Origin: Candidatus Competibacteraceae bacterium
Lineage (GTDB): Bacteria; Pseudomonadota; Gammaproteobacteria; Competibacterales; Competibacteraceae
Length of the DNA stretch: 64,000 nucleotides
Direction: 5' to 3'
NCBI GenBank assembly: GCA_016790045.1
Contig: JAEUPW010000066.1
Location: 1-64,000 of the forward strand
Shown: piece by piece, positions 24,412-33,192 of the stretch
How positions within the stretch are numbered: the stretch's first letter is position 1
Layout of the letters: each line of letters opens with the position of its first letter
Made by a program: the position numbers and the translations under genes
The notes under the pieces: generated by a model
What the model saw: only the letters and a program-made list of their open reading frames with translations
What the model was told of the DNA's origin: nothing
The model's database searches: none

Positions 24412-26360
24412 ACGCCCCCGCCTCCGCCGGTCTCGGTGACGATTTTATTGCCCGCCGCATCGCCGCCGAGCAGGTCAGGCTGCTGTACGATCAAGCGCCG
24501 CTGGGCGTCGCCGCCAGCCTGATGGTGGCGCCCATTCTAGCCTTCCTGCTCTGGGGCGAGGTGCCGGACGCGGTTCTGCTGATCTGGCTCGTCTCGCTGA
24601 CATGCACCCTCGCCATCCGCCTGCTTTTGCTGGTCGCCCACCAGCGCCGCGCGACGGGCATCGAGGGCGTGGAGCGCTGGGTCGAACGCTATATCTGGGC
24701 GTGCGGCGCGACCGGGATGTGTTGGGGGGGCTGCGTGTTTTTGCTGGCGCTGACGCCATCGCTCGTCCACCAAATTTTCGTTTGCTTGATTTTGGGCGGC
24801 GTGCTGATGGGCGGCATCCTCACCATGACCCCGGTGATGACCGCCTGCATGGCCTACGCCTTGCCCTCGATGCTGCCGCCGGCGCTGTGGCTTTTGCTGC
24901 AAGACGATCTGATGCGCGTCACCATGGGCTTCACCGGCGTCTTGTATGTGCTGCTGGCCCTGGGCACCGCCCATCGCTATAACCGAACCCTCGGCCAATC
25001 GTTGCGGCTGGCCTTGGAAAACCTCGATCTGGCGCGCTCCTGCGCCAGGGCTCAAGAGCAGGCCGAACGCAGCAACCGCCATCTGGCCGACCAGCAGGCG
25101 GCGCTGCAAGACAACGTGGAAGCGCTGCGGGAGTTCTATCGCAGCATCTCCGCGCCCCGCCGCCATGCTGGCGATCAGATTCAAGCCTTGCTGACCATGG
25201 GTTGCCATCGCTTCGGCGCGGCCACCGGACTTCTGGCGCGGATCGAGGGCGACCGCTACGAGATCGTGCAACTGATTTCGCCTCGCCATCTCACGCCGGG
25301 CGAAGTCTTTCCGCTGGCGGAAACCTGCTGCCAGAACACGCTGCGCGCGCGCCAACCGATGGCGTTCGACCGCAGCCCGGCCTGGCCGCCCCGCCATCAA
25401 GCCCGCCATCTCGGATCGCCGGTCGAAACCTATCTCGGCGCCGTGGTCCAGGTCGGCGGGCAGCCGTTCGGCACCTTGAACTTTTCCGATTCCCGCCCTC
25501 GCCCGGCGCCGTTTGCCGCCGTGGACCTCGAACTGATCCAACTGATGGCGCAATGGGTCGGCGCCCTCATCGACCAGGATCGCACCAGCGCCGCCATACA
25601 GCGCCAGCACGCGCTGCTGGCGCACGCCTCGCGCCTCAACACCTTGGGCGAGATGGCCTCCGGCCTGGCCCACGAGATCAACCAGCCGATCACCGCCATC
25701 GCGCTCTACACCGAGACCTGTCTGGCCCGGCTGCGCGCCGGCCAGACCCAGCCCCACGAAGTGCGCGAGACTTTGGAAAAAATCGCCGCGCAAAGCGTGC
25801 GGACCAACACCATCATCCAGCAGGTTCGCCACTTCGCGCGCCAGAGCAAACCGCAGTATCTCACGGTCCGGATCAAGGATCTGTTCGACGACATCGCCGA
25901 TTTCCTGCGCCTGGAAATGCGCCGCAACCGCATCCAGTTCCACCAGCGCATCAATCCCAACCTGCCGCCGGTGCTGGCCGATCCGCTGCAATTTCAGCAG
26001 GTGGTGCTCAATCTGATCCGCAACGCGGCGGACGCCATGAGCGCGAGCGAAGAGCCGAGGGTCATCACCGTTTTCGCCCGACAGGTCGCGGACGAGGTGG
26101 AGATCGGGGTCAAAGACACCGGTCCCGGCGTGGCTCCCGACATTCTCAATCAAGTGCTGAACCCTTTTTTCACCACCAAGCCGGACGGGCTCGGTTTGGG
26201 GCTGTCGATCAGTCAATCCATTGTCGAAGCCCACGGCGGCCGGCTATGGGTCACCCCGAACCAAGGTCCCGGCGCCACTTTTCACTTCAGCTTGCCCGTC
26301 GCCAGCCGCGTGGCGGCGCCCGAGCGGCGTTCCGGGGATCTGTCCCTGGAAGCCAACTGA
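24408..26360 (+). CDS. Membrane histidine kinase with GAF-like domain
   Basis: The protein (650 residues) has about five N-terminal membrane helices (to residue ~190), a coiled linker, a GAF-like sensor region (~240-395, GCHRFGAATGLLARIEGDRY), a HisKA domain with GLAHEINQPITAIALYTETC (phosphoacceptor His) and a HATPase domain with NLIRNAADAMSA, DTGPGVAPDI and FFTTKPDGLGLGLSISQSIV. The H-box AHEINQPI places it in the FixL/TtrS-like group. The start at 24408 overlaps the preceding stop (ATGA). A second kinase and a FixJ-like regulator follow, so the signal probably goes to that regulator. Confidence 0.88.
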   Translation: MNAPASAGLGDDFIARRIAAEQVRLLYDQAPLGVAASLMVAPILAFLLWGEVPDAVLLIWLVSLTCTLAIRLLLLVAHQRRATGIEGVERWVERYIWACGATGMCWGGCVFLLALTPSLVHQIFVCLILGGVLMGGILTMTPVMTACMAYALPSMLPPALWLLLQDDLMRVTMGFTGVLYVLLALGTAHRYNRTLGQSLRLALENLDLARSCARAQEQAERSNRHLADQQAALQDNVEALREFYRSISAPRRHAGDQIQALLTMGCHRFGAATGLLARIEGDRYEIVQLISPRHLTPGEVFPLAETCCQNTLRARQPMAFDRSPAWPPRHQARHLGSPVETYLGAVVQVGGQPFGTLNFSDSRPRPAPFAAVDLELIQLMAQWVGALIDQDRTSAAIQRQHALLAHASRLNTLGEMASGLAHEINQPITAIALYTETCLARLRAGQTQPHEVRETLEKIAAQSVRTNTIIQQVRHFARQSKPQYLTVRIKDLFDDIADFLRLEMRRNRIQFHQRINPNLPPVLADPLQFQQVVLNLIRNAADAMSASEEPRVITVFARQVADEVEIGVKDTGPGVAPDILNQVLNPFFTTKPDGLGLGLSISQSIVEAHGGRLWVTPNQGPGATFHFSLPVASRVAAPERRSGDLSLEAN

Positions 26361-26375
26361 TCGGGCGTCCCGGCG

Positions 26376-28247
26376 ATGGTCGGCGCTCAAGACCGCAAGC
26401 CGCGCGCGCGCGAACGCGATCCCGAGCCCGCGGCGAACCGCTGGCGCCCCAGCCAGCTCCACCCGGCCACGCTCAGCCTGCTGTTCGTGCTGGCGGGCCT
26501 GTTGTGGGTCTTGTGCGTCGATCCGCTGCTGGCGCGCTGGCTCGATGCCGCCGCGCAAGCCCCGAAACCGTGGCCCAGCGCGCTGGCGATCACCCTCGGC
26601 GGAATGCTGCTGTATTGGCTGCTGCAAGCCCGCGCCACCAGCGCCCGCCAGACCCAGGATCTGCGCTTGGCGGAATTCATCGAGCAGATCACCGACGTCG
26701 CGTTCATCAAAGACCGGCAGAGCCGTTATAGGCTGCTCAATGCGGCGGGCGCGCGGCTGGCCTGCCGCCCGTTGGCGGAGTGCCTGAACCGGGACGATCT
26801 GGCCTTGTTTCCCCCCGAGATGGCCCACCGGCTGCTCGAGGAAGACCGCCAGGTGCTCGCCGGCGGCGCGTTGCTGAGCTGCGAACACACCTTCGTGCTG
26901 CAAGGCGACACCCGCACTTTTCTTTCCACCAAATGGCCGTGCCGGAACGCGGGCGGCCAGATTATCGGCATTCTCGGCATCGCCCGCGATATCACGGCGC
27001 GCAAGCAAGTCGAGGAACGCTCGGAGCGCGCCCGCGCCGATTTGGAATCGCGCGTGCGGGAACGCACCGCGCAGCTTTCCGCCATCAATCAGGATTTGGA
27101 GCGCCAGATCGCCGCGCGGATTCAGGCGGAAATCGCGCTGCGCGAGAGCGAGGAACGCTTCCGGCAACTGACCGAGCACATCCAAGAAGTGTTCTGGGTG
27201 CACGGCATCGGCGAGGAGCGGACCCTTTACATCAGCCCGGCTTACGAGGCCGTTTGGGGGCGCCCGATCCACGGCCTGCACGAGCGCCCCCTGGACTGGC
27301 TGGAGTCGATCCACCCGGACGACCGCGCCCGCGTTCAAGCCGCCCATGTCGCCAAACAGTGTTCGGGACATTTCGATGAGGAATATCGGATCGTGCGCCC
27401 CGACGGCGCGATCCGCTGGATTTGGGACCGCGGTTTTCCGATCCGCGACGACGCCGGACACGTCTACCGGATCGCGGGATTGGCCGAGGACATCACCCGC
27501 CGCAAGCTGGCCGAGGATCAATTGCGGCGGCAGCAGGTGGAGCTGGCGCGGATGGCGCGGCTCAGCCTAGCGGTCGAGCTGGCCTCCAGCCTGGCGCACG
27601 AACTCAACCAACCGCTGGCGGCCATCGTCGCCTATACCCAGGCCTGCCTGGCTTTATTGCGCCAGGACCACGCCGATCCCCGCGTCTTGACCGGACCGCT
27701 CGACGAGGTGGTCAATCAGGGGATGCGCGCCGGGGAAATCATCCGCCATCTGCGGGAGCTGGTGCAGAAGCATCCCGCCGCGCAGTCCGCGCTCGATCTG
27801 AACGCCCTGATCCGCTCCGTCGTGCACTACGCGCAACTGGAATTGCGCCAAGCCGGGGTGGTGTTGAATCTGGAACTGGACGAAAGCTTGCCGGCGGTGT
27901 TGGCCGACGATATTCAAATCCAACTGGCGGTGCTCTACGTGCTGCGCAACGCCATCGAAGCGCTCAACGAAAAGCACGGCGACCCGCGCGTGCTGACGGT
28001 GCGCACTGCCCGGATGGACCCCGAACGGGTGCTGGCGACCGTTCACGACACCGGCCGGGGATTCAGCCAGGAGGTGGAAGCGCATTTGTTTCAGCCGTTT
28101 TTCACCACCAAGCCCGGCGGCATGGGGCTGGGTTTGTCGGTCAGCCGCTCGATCGTCGAAGCGCAAAACGGACAACTCTGGGCGAGCGCCAACCCCGAAG
28201 GCGGCGCGTCGTTCCATTTCAGCCTGCCGGTTCACCCCGATACCTGA
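26376..28247 (+). CDS. Membrane PAS-domain histidine kinase, FixL-like
   Basis: The protein (623 residues) has two membrane helices (LSLLFVLAGLLWVLCVDPLL; ALAITLGGMLLYWLL), a PAS domain (~95-215), a coiled linker, a second PAS/PAC domain (~260-385, ESEERFRQLTEHIQEVFWVH and RPDGAIRWIWDRG), HisKA with SLAHELNQPLAAIVAYTQAC and a HATPase domain with VLRNAIEALNEKHGD and FFTTKPGGMGLGLSVSRSIV. No haem-binding His context of true FixL was identified. It lies 15 bases after the first kinase gene, and both kinases resemble each other in the core. The likely target is the FixJ-like regulator 15 bases downstream. Confidence 0.88.
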   Translation: MVGAQDRKPRARERDPEPAANRWRPSQLHPATLSLLFVLAGLLWVLCVDPLLARWLDAAAQAPKPWPSALAITLGGMLLYWLLQARATSARQTQDLRLAEFIEQITDVAFIKDRQSRYRLLNAAGARLACRPLAECLNRDDLALFPPEMAHRLLEEDRQVLAGGALLSCEHTFVLQGDTRTFLSTKWPCRNAGGQIIGILGIARDITARKQVEERSERARADLESRVRERTAQLSAINQDLERQIAARIQAEIALRESEERFRQLTEHIQEVFWVHGIGEERTLYISPAYEAVWGRPIHGLHERPLDWLESIHPDDRARVQAAHVAKQCSGHFDEEYRIVRPDGAIRWIWDRGFPIRDDAGHVYRIAGLAEDITRRKLAEDQLRRQQVELARMARLSLAVELASSLAHELNQPLAAIVAYTQACLALLRQDHADPRVLTGPLDEVVNQGMRAGEIIRHLRELVQKHPAAQSALDLNALIRSVVHYAQLELRQAGVVLNLELDESLPAVLADDIQIQLAVLYVLRNAIEALNEKHGDPRVLTVRTARMDPERVLATVHDTGRGFSQEVEAHLFQPFFTTKPGGMGLGLSVSRSIVEAQNGQLWASANPEGGASFHFSLPVHPDT

Positions 28248-28262
28248 CGCCTGCCCGCGCAC

Positions 28263-28877
28263 ATGCCCCACACCCCGACGGTTTTTCTCATCGACGACGA
28301 CCAGGCCGTGCGCGACGCCATCGGCCTGCTGCTGCAAGCCAGCGGGCTTGCCGTGGAAACCTTCGCCAGCGCGGCCGATTTTCTGGAAGCCGGCGTCGTC
28401 CAGCGCCCCGGCTGCCTGGTGTTGGATGTGCGGATGCCGGGATTGAGCGGGCTTGACCTGCAAAAGCAGCTCCGGGCCCAAGGCTATCGCATTCCGATCA
28501 TCTTCATGACCGGTCACGGCGACGTGCCGATGGCGATTCGCGCCATGAAGGCCGGCGCGTTCGATTTCATCGAAAAACCCTTTCAGGGCCAAATTCTGCT
28601 GGCCCGCATCCGGGAAGCCCTGGATTTGGATAGCCGCGAACGGCGGCGGCAGGCTTGTCGGGACAGCGCGGCGGCCCGCATGGCGCTGCTGTCGCCGCGC
28701 GAGCGGGAAGTGCTGGAGCGGGTGGCGGAAGGCCAGTACAACAAGGTCATCGCCGCCGAATTGGGCATCAGCCTGTCCACCGTGGAAATCCATCGCAAGC
28801 GGGTCATGGAAAAATTAAAAGCCGAATCGCTGTCGGATTTGATCCGCTTGCTGGCGCTCCTGAACGCCCAAAGCTAG
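28263..28877 (+). CDS. FixJ/LuxR-type response regulator
   Basis: This 204-residue regulator has an N-terminal receiver (TVFLIDDDQAVRDAIGLLL; phosphoacceptor Asp in CLVLDVRMPGLSG; FMTGHGDVPMAIRAMKAGAF; FIEKPF) and a C-terminal LuxR-type helix-turn-helix (LLSPREREVLERVAEGQYNK with VIAAELGISLSTVEIHRKRV). It closes the operon of two kinases and should activate transcription of unknown target genes when phosphorylated. Two kinases with a single regulator suggests integration of two signals. Confidence 0.92.
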   Translation: MPHTPTVFLIDDDQAVRDAIGLLLQASGLAVETFASAADFLEAGVVQRPGCLVLDVRMPGLSGLDLQKQLRAQGYRIPIIFMTGHGDVPMAIRAMKAGAFDFIEKPFQGQILLARIREALDLDSRERRRQACRDSAAARMALLSPREREVLERVAEGQYNKVIAAELGISLSTVEIHRKRVMEKLKAESLSDLIRLLALLNAQS

Positions 28878-28910
28878 CTTCGGGCCGACCGCCGGCGACA
28901 TTGCGGCCGG

Positions 28911-29678
28911 TCACGGGCGCGCAGGCCGTTGGCCCGCGAATCCCTCCAGGGCGGCCCGCGCCTGCGAGGACCGCAAAAGCTCCACGAAATGGCGGCTTTC
29001 TCGGGCGATGGCCTCGCGCACCCGCTCCGCCTCAGGCCCTTTCAACAGCGCCTTGGTCAGCCGCACCGCCACCTGGGGCTGAGCGGCCAGCCGCTTCGCC
29101 GCCGCCAGCGCCAATTCCAAGGTCGCTTCCGCGTCGGCCCCGACCCCATTGATCAACCCCCACGCCAACGCTTGTTCGGCGCTGAAAGGCTCGCCGAGCA
29201 GCAACAATTCCGCCGCGCGCGCATGGCCGATCCGCTGCGGCAACAGCACGCTGGAGCCCGCTTCGGGGCAAAGGCCCAGATTGGCGAACGGCAGCCGCAG
29301 CAGCGCGCCGGCCCGCGCATAAACCAAATCGCAATGCAGCAGCAGCGTGACCCCAATGCCGACCGCCAGGCCGTTCACGGCGGCGATCAGCGGCTTCTCG
29401 AAACGCTGTAGCGCTGTCAAGAACTGAAAGACCGGACTGTCCTCGCCGGTGGGAGGGGCCGTCAAAAAATCGGCGATGTCGTTGCCGCTGGTAAAACTGT
29501 CGCCGCTGCCGGTCAAGACCAAAACCCGCGTTTCGGGATCGGTCTCGGCTTCCTTCAAGCGTGCCGCCAGCGCGGCGTACATCGCCACCGTCAGGGCATT
29601 TTTCTTTTCGGGCCGGGTGATGCGCGCCAACAGCACGCCATCCCGCGCCTCCGTTACAATTTCGCGCGTTGCGATCAT
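28911..29678 (-). CDS. Enoyl-CoA hydratase/isomerase family protein
   Basis: The protein (255 residues) is a crotonase-fold enzyme that handles enoyl-CoA thioesters. The oxyanion-hole blocks are GSGDSFTSGNDIADF and AVNGLAVGIGVTLLLHCDLV. The catalytic segment FANLGLCPEAGSSVLLPQRI keeps the second Glu position, with no Glu at the first, which is more like a delta3,delta2-enoyl-CoA isomerase than a classical hydratase. Exact reaction not certain. It converges on the FixJ-like gene and shares no operon with it. Confidence 0.85.
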   Translation of the reverse strand: MIATREIVTEARDGVLLARITRPEKKNALTVAMYAALAARLKEAETDPETRVLVLTGSGDSFTSGNDIADFLTAPPTGEDSPVFQFLTALQRFEKPLIAAVNGLAVGIGVTLLLHCDLVYARAGALLRLPFANLGLCPEAGSSVLLPQRIGHARAAELLLLGEPFSAEQALAWGLINGVGADAEATLELALAAAKRLAAQPQVAVRLTKALLKGPEAERVREAIARESRHFVELLRSSQARAALEGFAGQRPARP

Positions 29679-29801
29679 CGCGATAAGCCTTTTTAGACCG
29701 TGGGTTAAACCGCCATCGTCGAGTCGGTGGAGTCCGCCGGCCGGCGCCGATGGAGAAAGCCGGCCGGCGGCGCTTCTTCGCCTCTCGTTCAGGTAGATGC
29801 C

Positions 29802-31139
29802 ATGACCCTTGAAACCAGCGCGCTGCTAACGGATTTCTATCAGCTCACCATGCTGCAAACCTACCACACCGAAGGCATGGAAGACCTGGCCGCGTTCGAA
29901 CTGTTCGCGCGCCGGCTGCCGCCCCAACGCGGTTTTCTGATCGCCGCCGGATTGGAGCAGGCGCTCGATTATTTGGAAAACCTTCGTTTTGCGCCAGACG
30001 AGTTGAGCTGGCTGGCCGCTTGCGGTCGTTTCTCCCCGCGCTTCCTGGATTTTCTGGCCGAGTTTCGATTTACCGGCACGGTTCATGCTTTAGCCGAGGG
30101 CACCGCGTGTTTCGCCGATGAACCGATAGTGCGCATCACCGCCCCGCTGCCGCAAGCGCAACTGGTGGAAAGCCGATTGATCAACCTGATTCACTACCAA
30201 ACCTTGATCGCGTCCAAGGCCGCCCGCTGCGTGTTGGCCGCGCCCGACAAGCGGTTGGTGGATTTTGGGATGCGGCGCGCCCACGGGGCCGAAGCCGGGC
30301 TGTTCGCCGCGCGGGCGGCTTATCTGGCCGGTTTCGACGGGACCGCCACGGTGCTGGCGGGGATGCGATTCGGCATTCCGCTGTTCGGAACGATGGCGCA
30401 TTCGCTGATTCAGGCCCACGACCGCGAGGAAGACGCTTTCGAACATTTTGCCGCCGCTCAACCGGATCACGTCGTGCTGCTGATCGATACCTACGATACC
30501 GAAGCCGCCGCGCGCAAGCTGATCGCGCTCGCCCCCCGGCTCCGGGCGCGCGGCATCGCGATCCGAGGCGTGCGGATCGACAGCGGCGATCTGAGCGAGG
30601 CCGCGCGCCGCGTCAGAGCGATTCTCGATCGGGGCGGGCTGCGCCAAGCCACCATTTTCGTCAGCGGCGATCTCGACGAAACGCGGCTCCAGCAGTTGTT
30701 GGCCGATGGCGCGCCCATCGACGGTTTCGGCGTCGGCACCCGCCTGGACGCCTCGACCGACGCCCCCATCCTGGAACTGGTTTACAAGCTCCAGGAGTAC
30801 GCCGGCCGACCCCGGCGCAAGCGCTCGCAAGGCAAAGCGACCTGGCCGGGACGCAAGCAAGTGTATCGGACTCTCGCTGCGGGCGGCGCTTTCGCGGGAG
30901 ATTATCTTGGCCTGGACGCGGATTCCCAGCCGGGCGAACCGCTGCTGCGGCCGGTCATGATCGACGGGCGGCGGCTGTCGCCTCCCGAACCGTTAACCGC
31001 GGTGCGGGATCGGGTTCGGCAGCAATTGGCGGCGCTACCGCCCGCCCTGCGCGCCAACCGGACCGCACCCGCTTATCCGGTCCATATCGCTGCGGAGTTG
31101 CGCCAATTGGCCGACCGGCTGGATCGGGAACCTCATTAA
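29802..31139 (+). CDS. pncB: Nicotinate phosphoribosyltransferase
   Basis: The enzyme makes nicotinate mononucleotide from nicotinate and PRPP (EC 6.3.4.21) in NAD salvage. It has the family start TSALLTDFYQLTMLQTYH, FELFARRLPPQRGFLIAAGL, the RRAHGAEAGLFAARAAYLAG block, GTMAHSLIQAHD (likely the phosphorylated His) and the PRPP-binding segment RGVRIDSGDLSEAAR. At 445 residues it is of normal size for the bacterial branch. The start at 29802 has AGGTAG nearby. It is divergent from the enoyl-CoA hydratase gene. Confidence 0.9.
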   Translation: MTLETSALLTDFYQLTMLQTYHTEGMEDLAAFELFARRLPPQRGFLIAAGLEQALDYLENLRFAPDELSWLAACGRFSPRFLDFLAEFRFTGTVHALAEGTACFADEPIVRITAPLPQAQLVESRLINLIHYQTLIASKAARCVLAAPDKRLVDFGMRRAHGAEAGLFAARAAYLAGFDGTATVLAGMRFGIPLFGTMAHSLIQAHDREEDAFEHFAAAQPDHVVLLIDTYDTEAAARKLIALAPRLRARGIAIRGVRIDSGDLSEAARRVRAILDRGGLRQATIFVSGDLDETRLQQLLADGAPIDGFGVGTRLDASTDAPILELVYKLQEYAGRPRRKRSQGKATWPGRKQVYRTLAAGGAFAGDYLGLDADSQPGEPLLRPVMIDGRRLSPPEPLTAVRDRVRQQLAALPPALRANRTAPAYPVHIAAELRQLADRLDREPH

Positions 31140-31183
31140 CTTTTACTGACGCCAACGTTATTTCATCGATTGCATTGACGACC

Positions 31184-32959
31184 ATGCTCTTCGGCCAACC
31201 CATTAAAGCCTATAGTCTTTTAACTCTGCTGCTGCTGATTTTTGCGAGGACGGCAGCGGCCGTGGACTGGTTTGTCGCCGTCAACGGCAACGACAGCGCA
31301 ACGACCAGTGGTTCAATCAACAATCCGTTCGCCAGCATTAACGGCGCTTTTGGACAGGGCTATGCCGGACCCGGCGACACGGTTTACGTGCGCGGTGGAA
31401 CTTATGCGCTCAATCAAGAGCAACGGATCAGCGCGGGCGGCACGGCGCAAGCCCCGATCACCGTACGGCCCTACCCGAATGAAACGGTGATTCTGGACGG
31501 CTCCGGAATCCCGTCGTCCGAGCCGGCGGTCCTTACCGTGCTGGCAAGCCACGTCATCGTCGAAGGCTTCAACGTCAGAAACTCGACCGGCATCGGCATC
31601 CAGATTTGGCCCGATTCCGCGCCGGTCGAAAATGTCGTAATCCAAAACAACACCATTCACGATTGCCAAAAATCGGGCCTTTTCATCGGTCACAAGCTCG
31701 ATCAAACGACGGCTGGGGTAAGCAATGTCCAAATTCTCAACAACACGCTCTACCACAACGTGTTGGAGAACCAAGCACGCACTTGGGAGAGTAATTGGCA
31801 CCCCACGTTGGGCATCCTCTACAGCCAGGATATCCTCGTTCGGAACAATCAGGTTTACGAGAATTACGGCGAAGGCATCAGCCTCATGCAATCGCGGCGG
31901 ATCAACGTCATCCGCAATGTGGTGCATGATAATTATTCGGTGAATCTCTATATCGACGGCAGCGTTCAAACGCGCCATGAAGCCAATCTGGTTTATTCGA
32001 CCGGACAGCAAGCCTATTTTCGCGATTTCTACCGCACTCCCGGCAGGCCGTCCCTACCCGCTTCCGGCATTCAGATCGCCAACGAAAGTTGGTCGGATTG
32101 GACCAATCCTTTGACCGCTTCCGATAATACGATCATCAACAACATTTTTATCAAAAATCGCGCCGCCCTGAATTACGGTGGTTATCAAACCGGGGGTGGG
32201 TTGAACAACGTGCGCTTTGCTTTCAACACCCTCTATGGCCAAGTCGAGACCGCCCTCCAGATTGATCCTGACACCCACAGCAACAATGAGATCGCCAACA
32301 ATATTTGGATGCAAATCGGCGGCATCCCTCAAACCTGGTTGAGTGGCGACACCAGCGGTTTTCGCTTTCATCACAACCTCTGGTTTGGGGGGTTGCCGGA
32401 GTCCGTTGCCCAAAGTTCGACCGACGTTTATGCCGATCCCGCTTTCGCCCAAGCAGGCGGCTATGCGCCAAATCATTACGTTGTGCAATCGGCATCGCCC
32501 GCCGTTTCCGCCGGTCAAACGCTGGCGACCGTAACCGGGGACTACGCCAGCAGGCTTCGTCAAAACCCGCCAACTTTAGGCGCTTTCGAACCGCAAAATA
32601 GCGTTGTGTTAGCTGGCCTCACCAGCGCCGGCAGCATCTATTACTCCGACAACTTATCCGGTTGGATCAATATTCCTGGTGGGCTCGATCAGCTCGTAAC
32701 CGGCGATTTCAACGGCGACGGCAAAACCGATCTGGCCGGCCTCACCGGCGCCGGGCAAATCTTCTATTCCACCAATCTCGTCACCTGGACCCACCTCCCC
32801 GGCACCCTGAACAAGCTGGCGACCGGCGATTTCAACGGCGACGGCAAAACCGATCTGGCCGGCCTCACCGGCGCCGGGCAAATCTTTTATTCGACCGATC
32901 GGCTCCAATGGGCTTCGATCTTCGGACAGTTGAACAAGCTCGCCGGGGAGACCGATTGA
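31184..32959 (+). CDS. Secreted right-handed beta-helix protein with C-terminal FG-GAP-like repeats
   Basis: The protein (591 residues) begins with a signal peptide (MLFGQPIKAYSLLTLLLLIF, cut near TAAAVD). Residues ~30-470 are a right-handed parallel beta-helix (repeated NN-rich turns such as VENVVIQNNTIHDCQKSGLF and DILVRNNQVYENYGEGISLM), the fold of pectate-lyase-like polysaccharide lyases and epimerases. The C-terminus carries three 41-residue units with Ca2+-loop-like TGDFNGDGKTDLAGL sequences similar to FG-GAP/VCBS repeats. The start is ATG 31184. It ends without a CTERM anchor motif. Substrate unknown; a surface or secreted carbohydrate-active protein is likely. Confidence 0.8.
   Translation: MLFGQPIKAYSLLTLLLLIFARTAAAVDWFVAVNGNDSATTSGSINNPFASINGAFGQGYAGPGDTVYVRGGTYALNQEQRISAGGTAQAPITVRPYPNETVILDGSGIPSSEPAVLTVLASHVIVEGFNVRNSTGIGIQIWPDSAPVENVVIQNNTIHDCQKSGLFIGHKLDQTTAGVSNVQILNNTLYHNVLENQARTWESNWHPTLGILYSQDILVRNNQVYENYGEGISLMQSRRINVIRNVVHDNYSVNLYIDGSVQTRHEANLVYSTGQQAYFRDFYRTPGRPSLPASGIQIANESWSDWTNPLTASDNTIINNIFIKNRAALNYGGYQTGGGLNNVRFAFNTLYGQVETALQIDPDTHSNNEIANNIWMQIGGIPQTWLSGDTSGFRFHHNLWFGGLPESVAQSSTDVYADPAFAQAGGYAPNHYVVQSASPAVSAGQTLATVTGDYASRLRQNPPTLGAFEPQNSVVLAGLTSAGSIYYSDNLSGWINIPGGLDQLVTGDFNGDGKTDLAGLTGAGQIFYSTNLVTWTHLPGTLNKLATGDFNGDGKTDLAGLTGAGQIFYSTDRLQWASIFGQLNKLAGETD
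32609..32952 (+). repeat. Tandem 123-bp coding repeat (2.8 units)
   Basis: Units begin at 32609, 32732 and 32855, giving a strict 123-base (41-codon) period inside the beta-helix protein gene. Units two and three are nearly identical over their first 70 bases, and the DFNGDGKTD-encoding block ending units one and two is repeated exactly, which points to recent duplication or gene conversion. The third unit stops early at the gene end. Confidence 0.85.
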
Positions 32960-33128
32960 AGGGCATTGGCTTTCGATGTTCCGGGCCAAACACTCTTTTT
33001 AACACGCTGCTTTAGCGGCATTGCCCATCAATAATTGTAATAAAGTATTTACTTTCTCAGCGGAGAACCTATAAATTTTGTTCTACTTAAATCTCTTATC
33101 AAAATATTTTTACCGGTTTTCTGTATCT

Positions 33129-33157
33129 TTGATGTCCGTATAGATGTATCCTATACT
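33129..33157 (+). promoter_or_regulatory. Sigma70-like promoter for pta
   Basis: A -35 box TTGATG (33129-33134) is followed after 17 bases by TATACT (33152-33157), placing transcription start near 33164 and giving a leader of about 29 bases. The 233-base gap before pta is distinctly AT-rich compared with its surroundings. AAGG precedes the pta ATG at 33193. Confidence 0.65.
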
Positions 33158-33192
33158 GCATCGCAACATCGCCGATTTATAAGGCAACGGCC

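Noticed and set aside
28880-28910. Imperfect inverted repeat between the FixJ-like and enoyl-CoA hydratase genes
   Set aside because: The stem has a bulge and no T run on either side, so it is not called a terminator.
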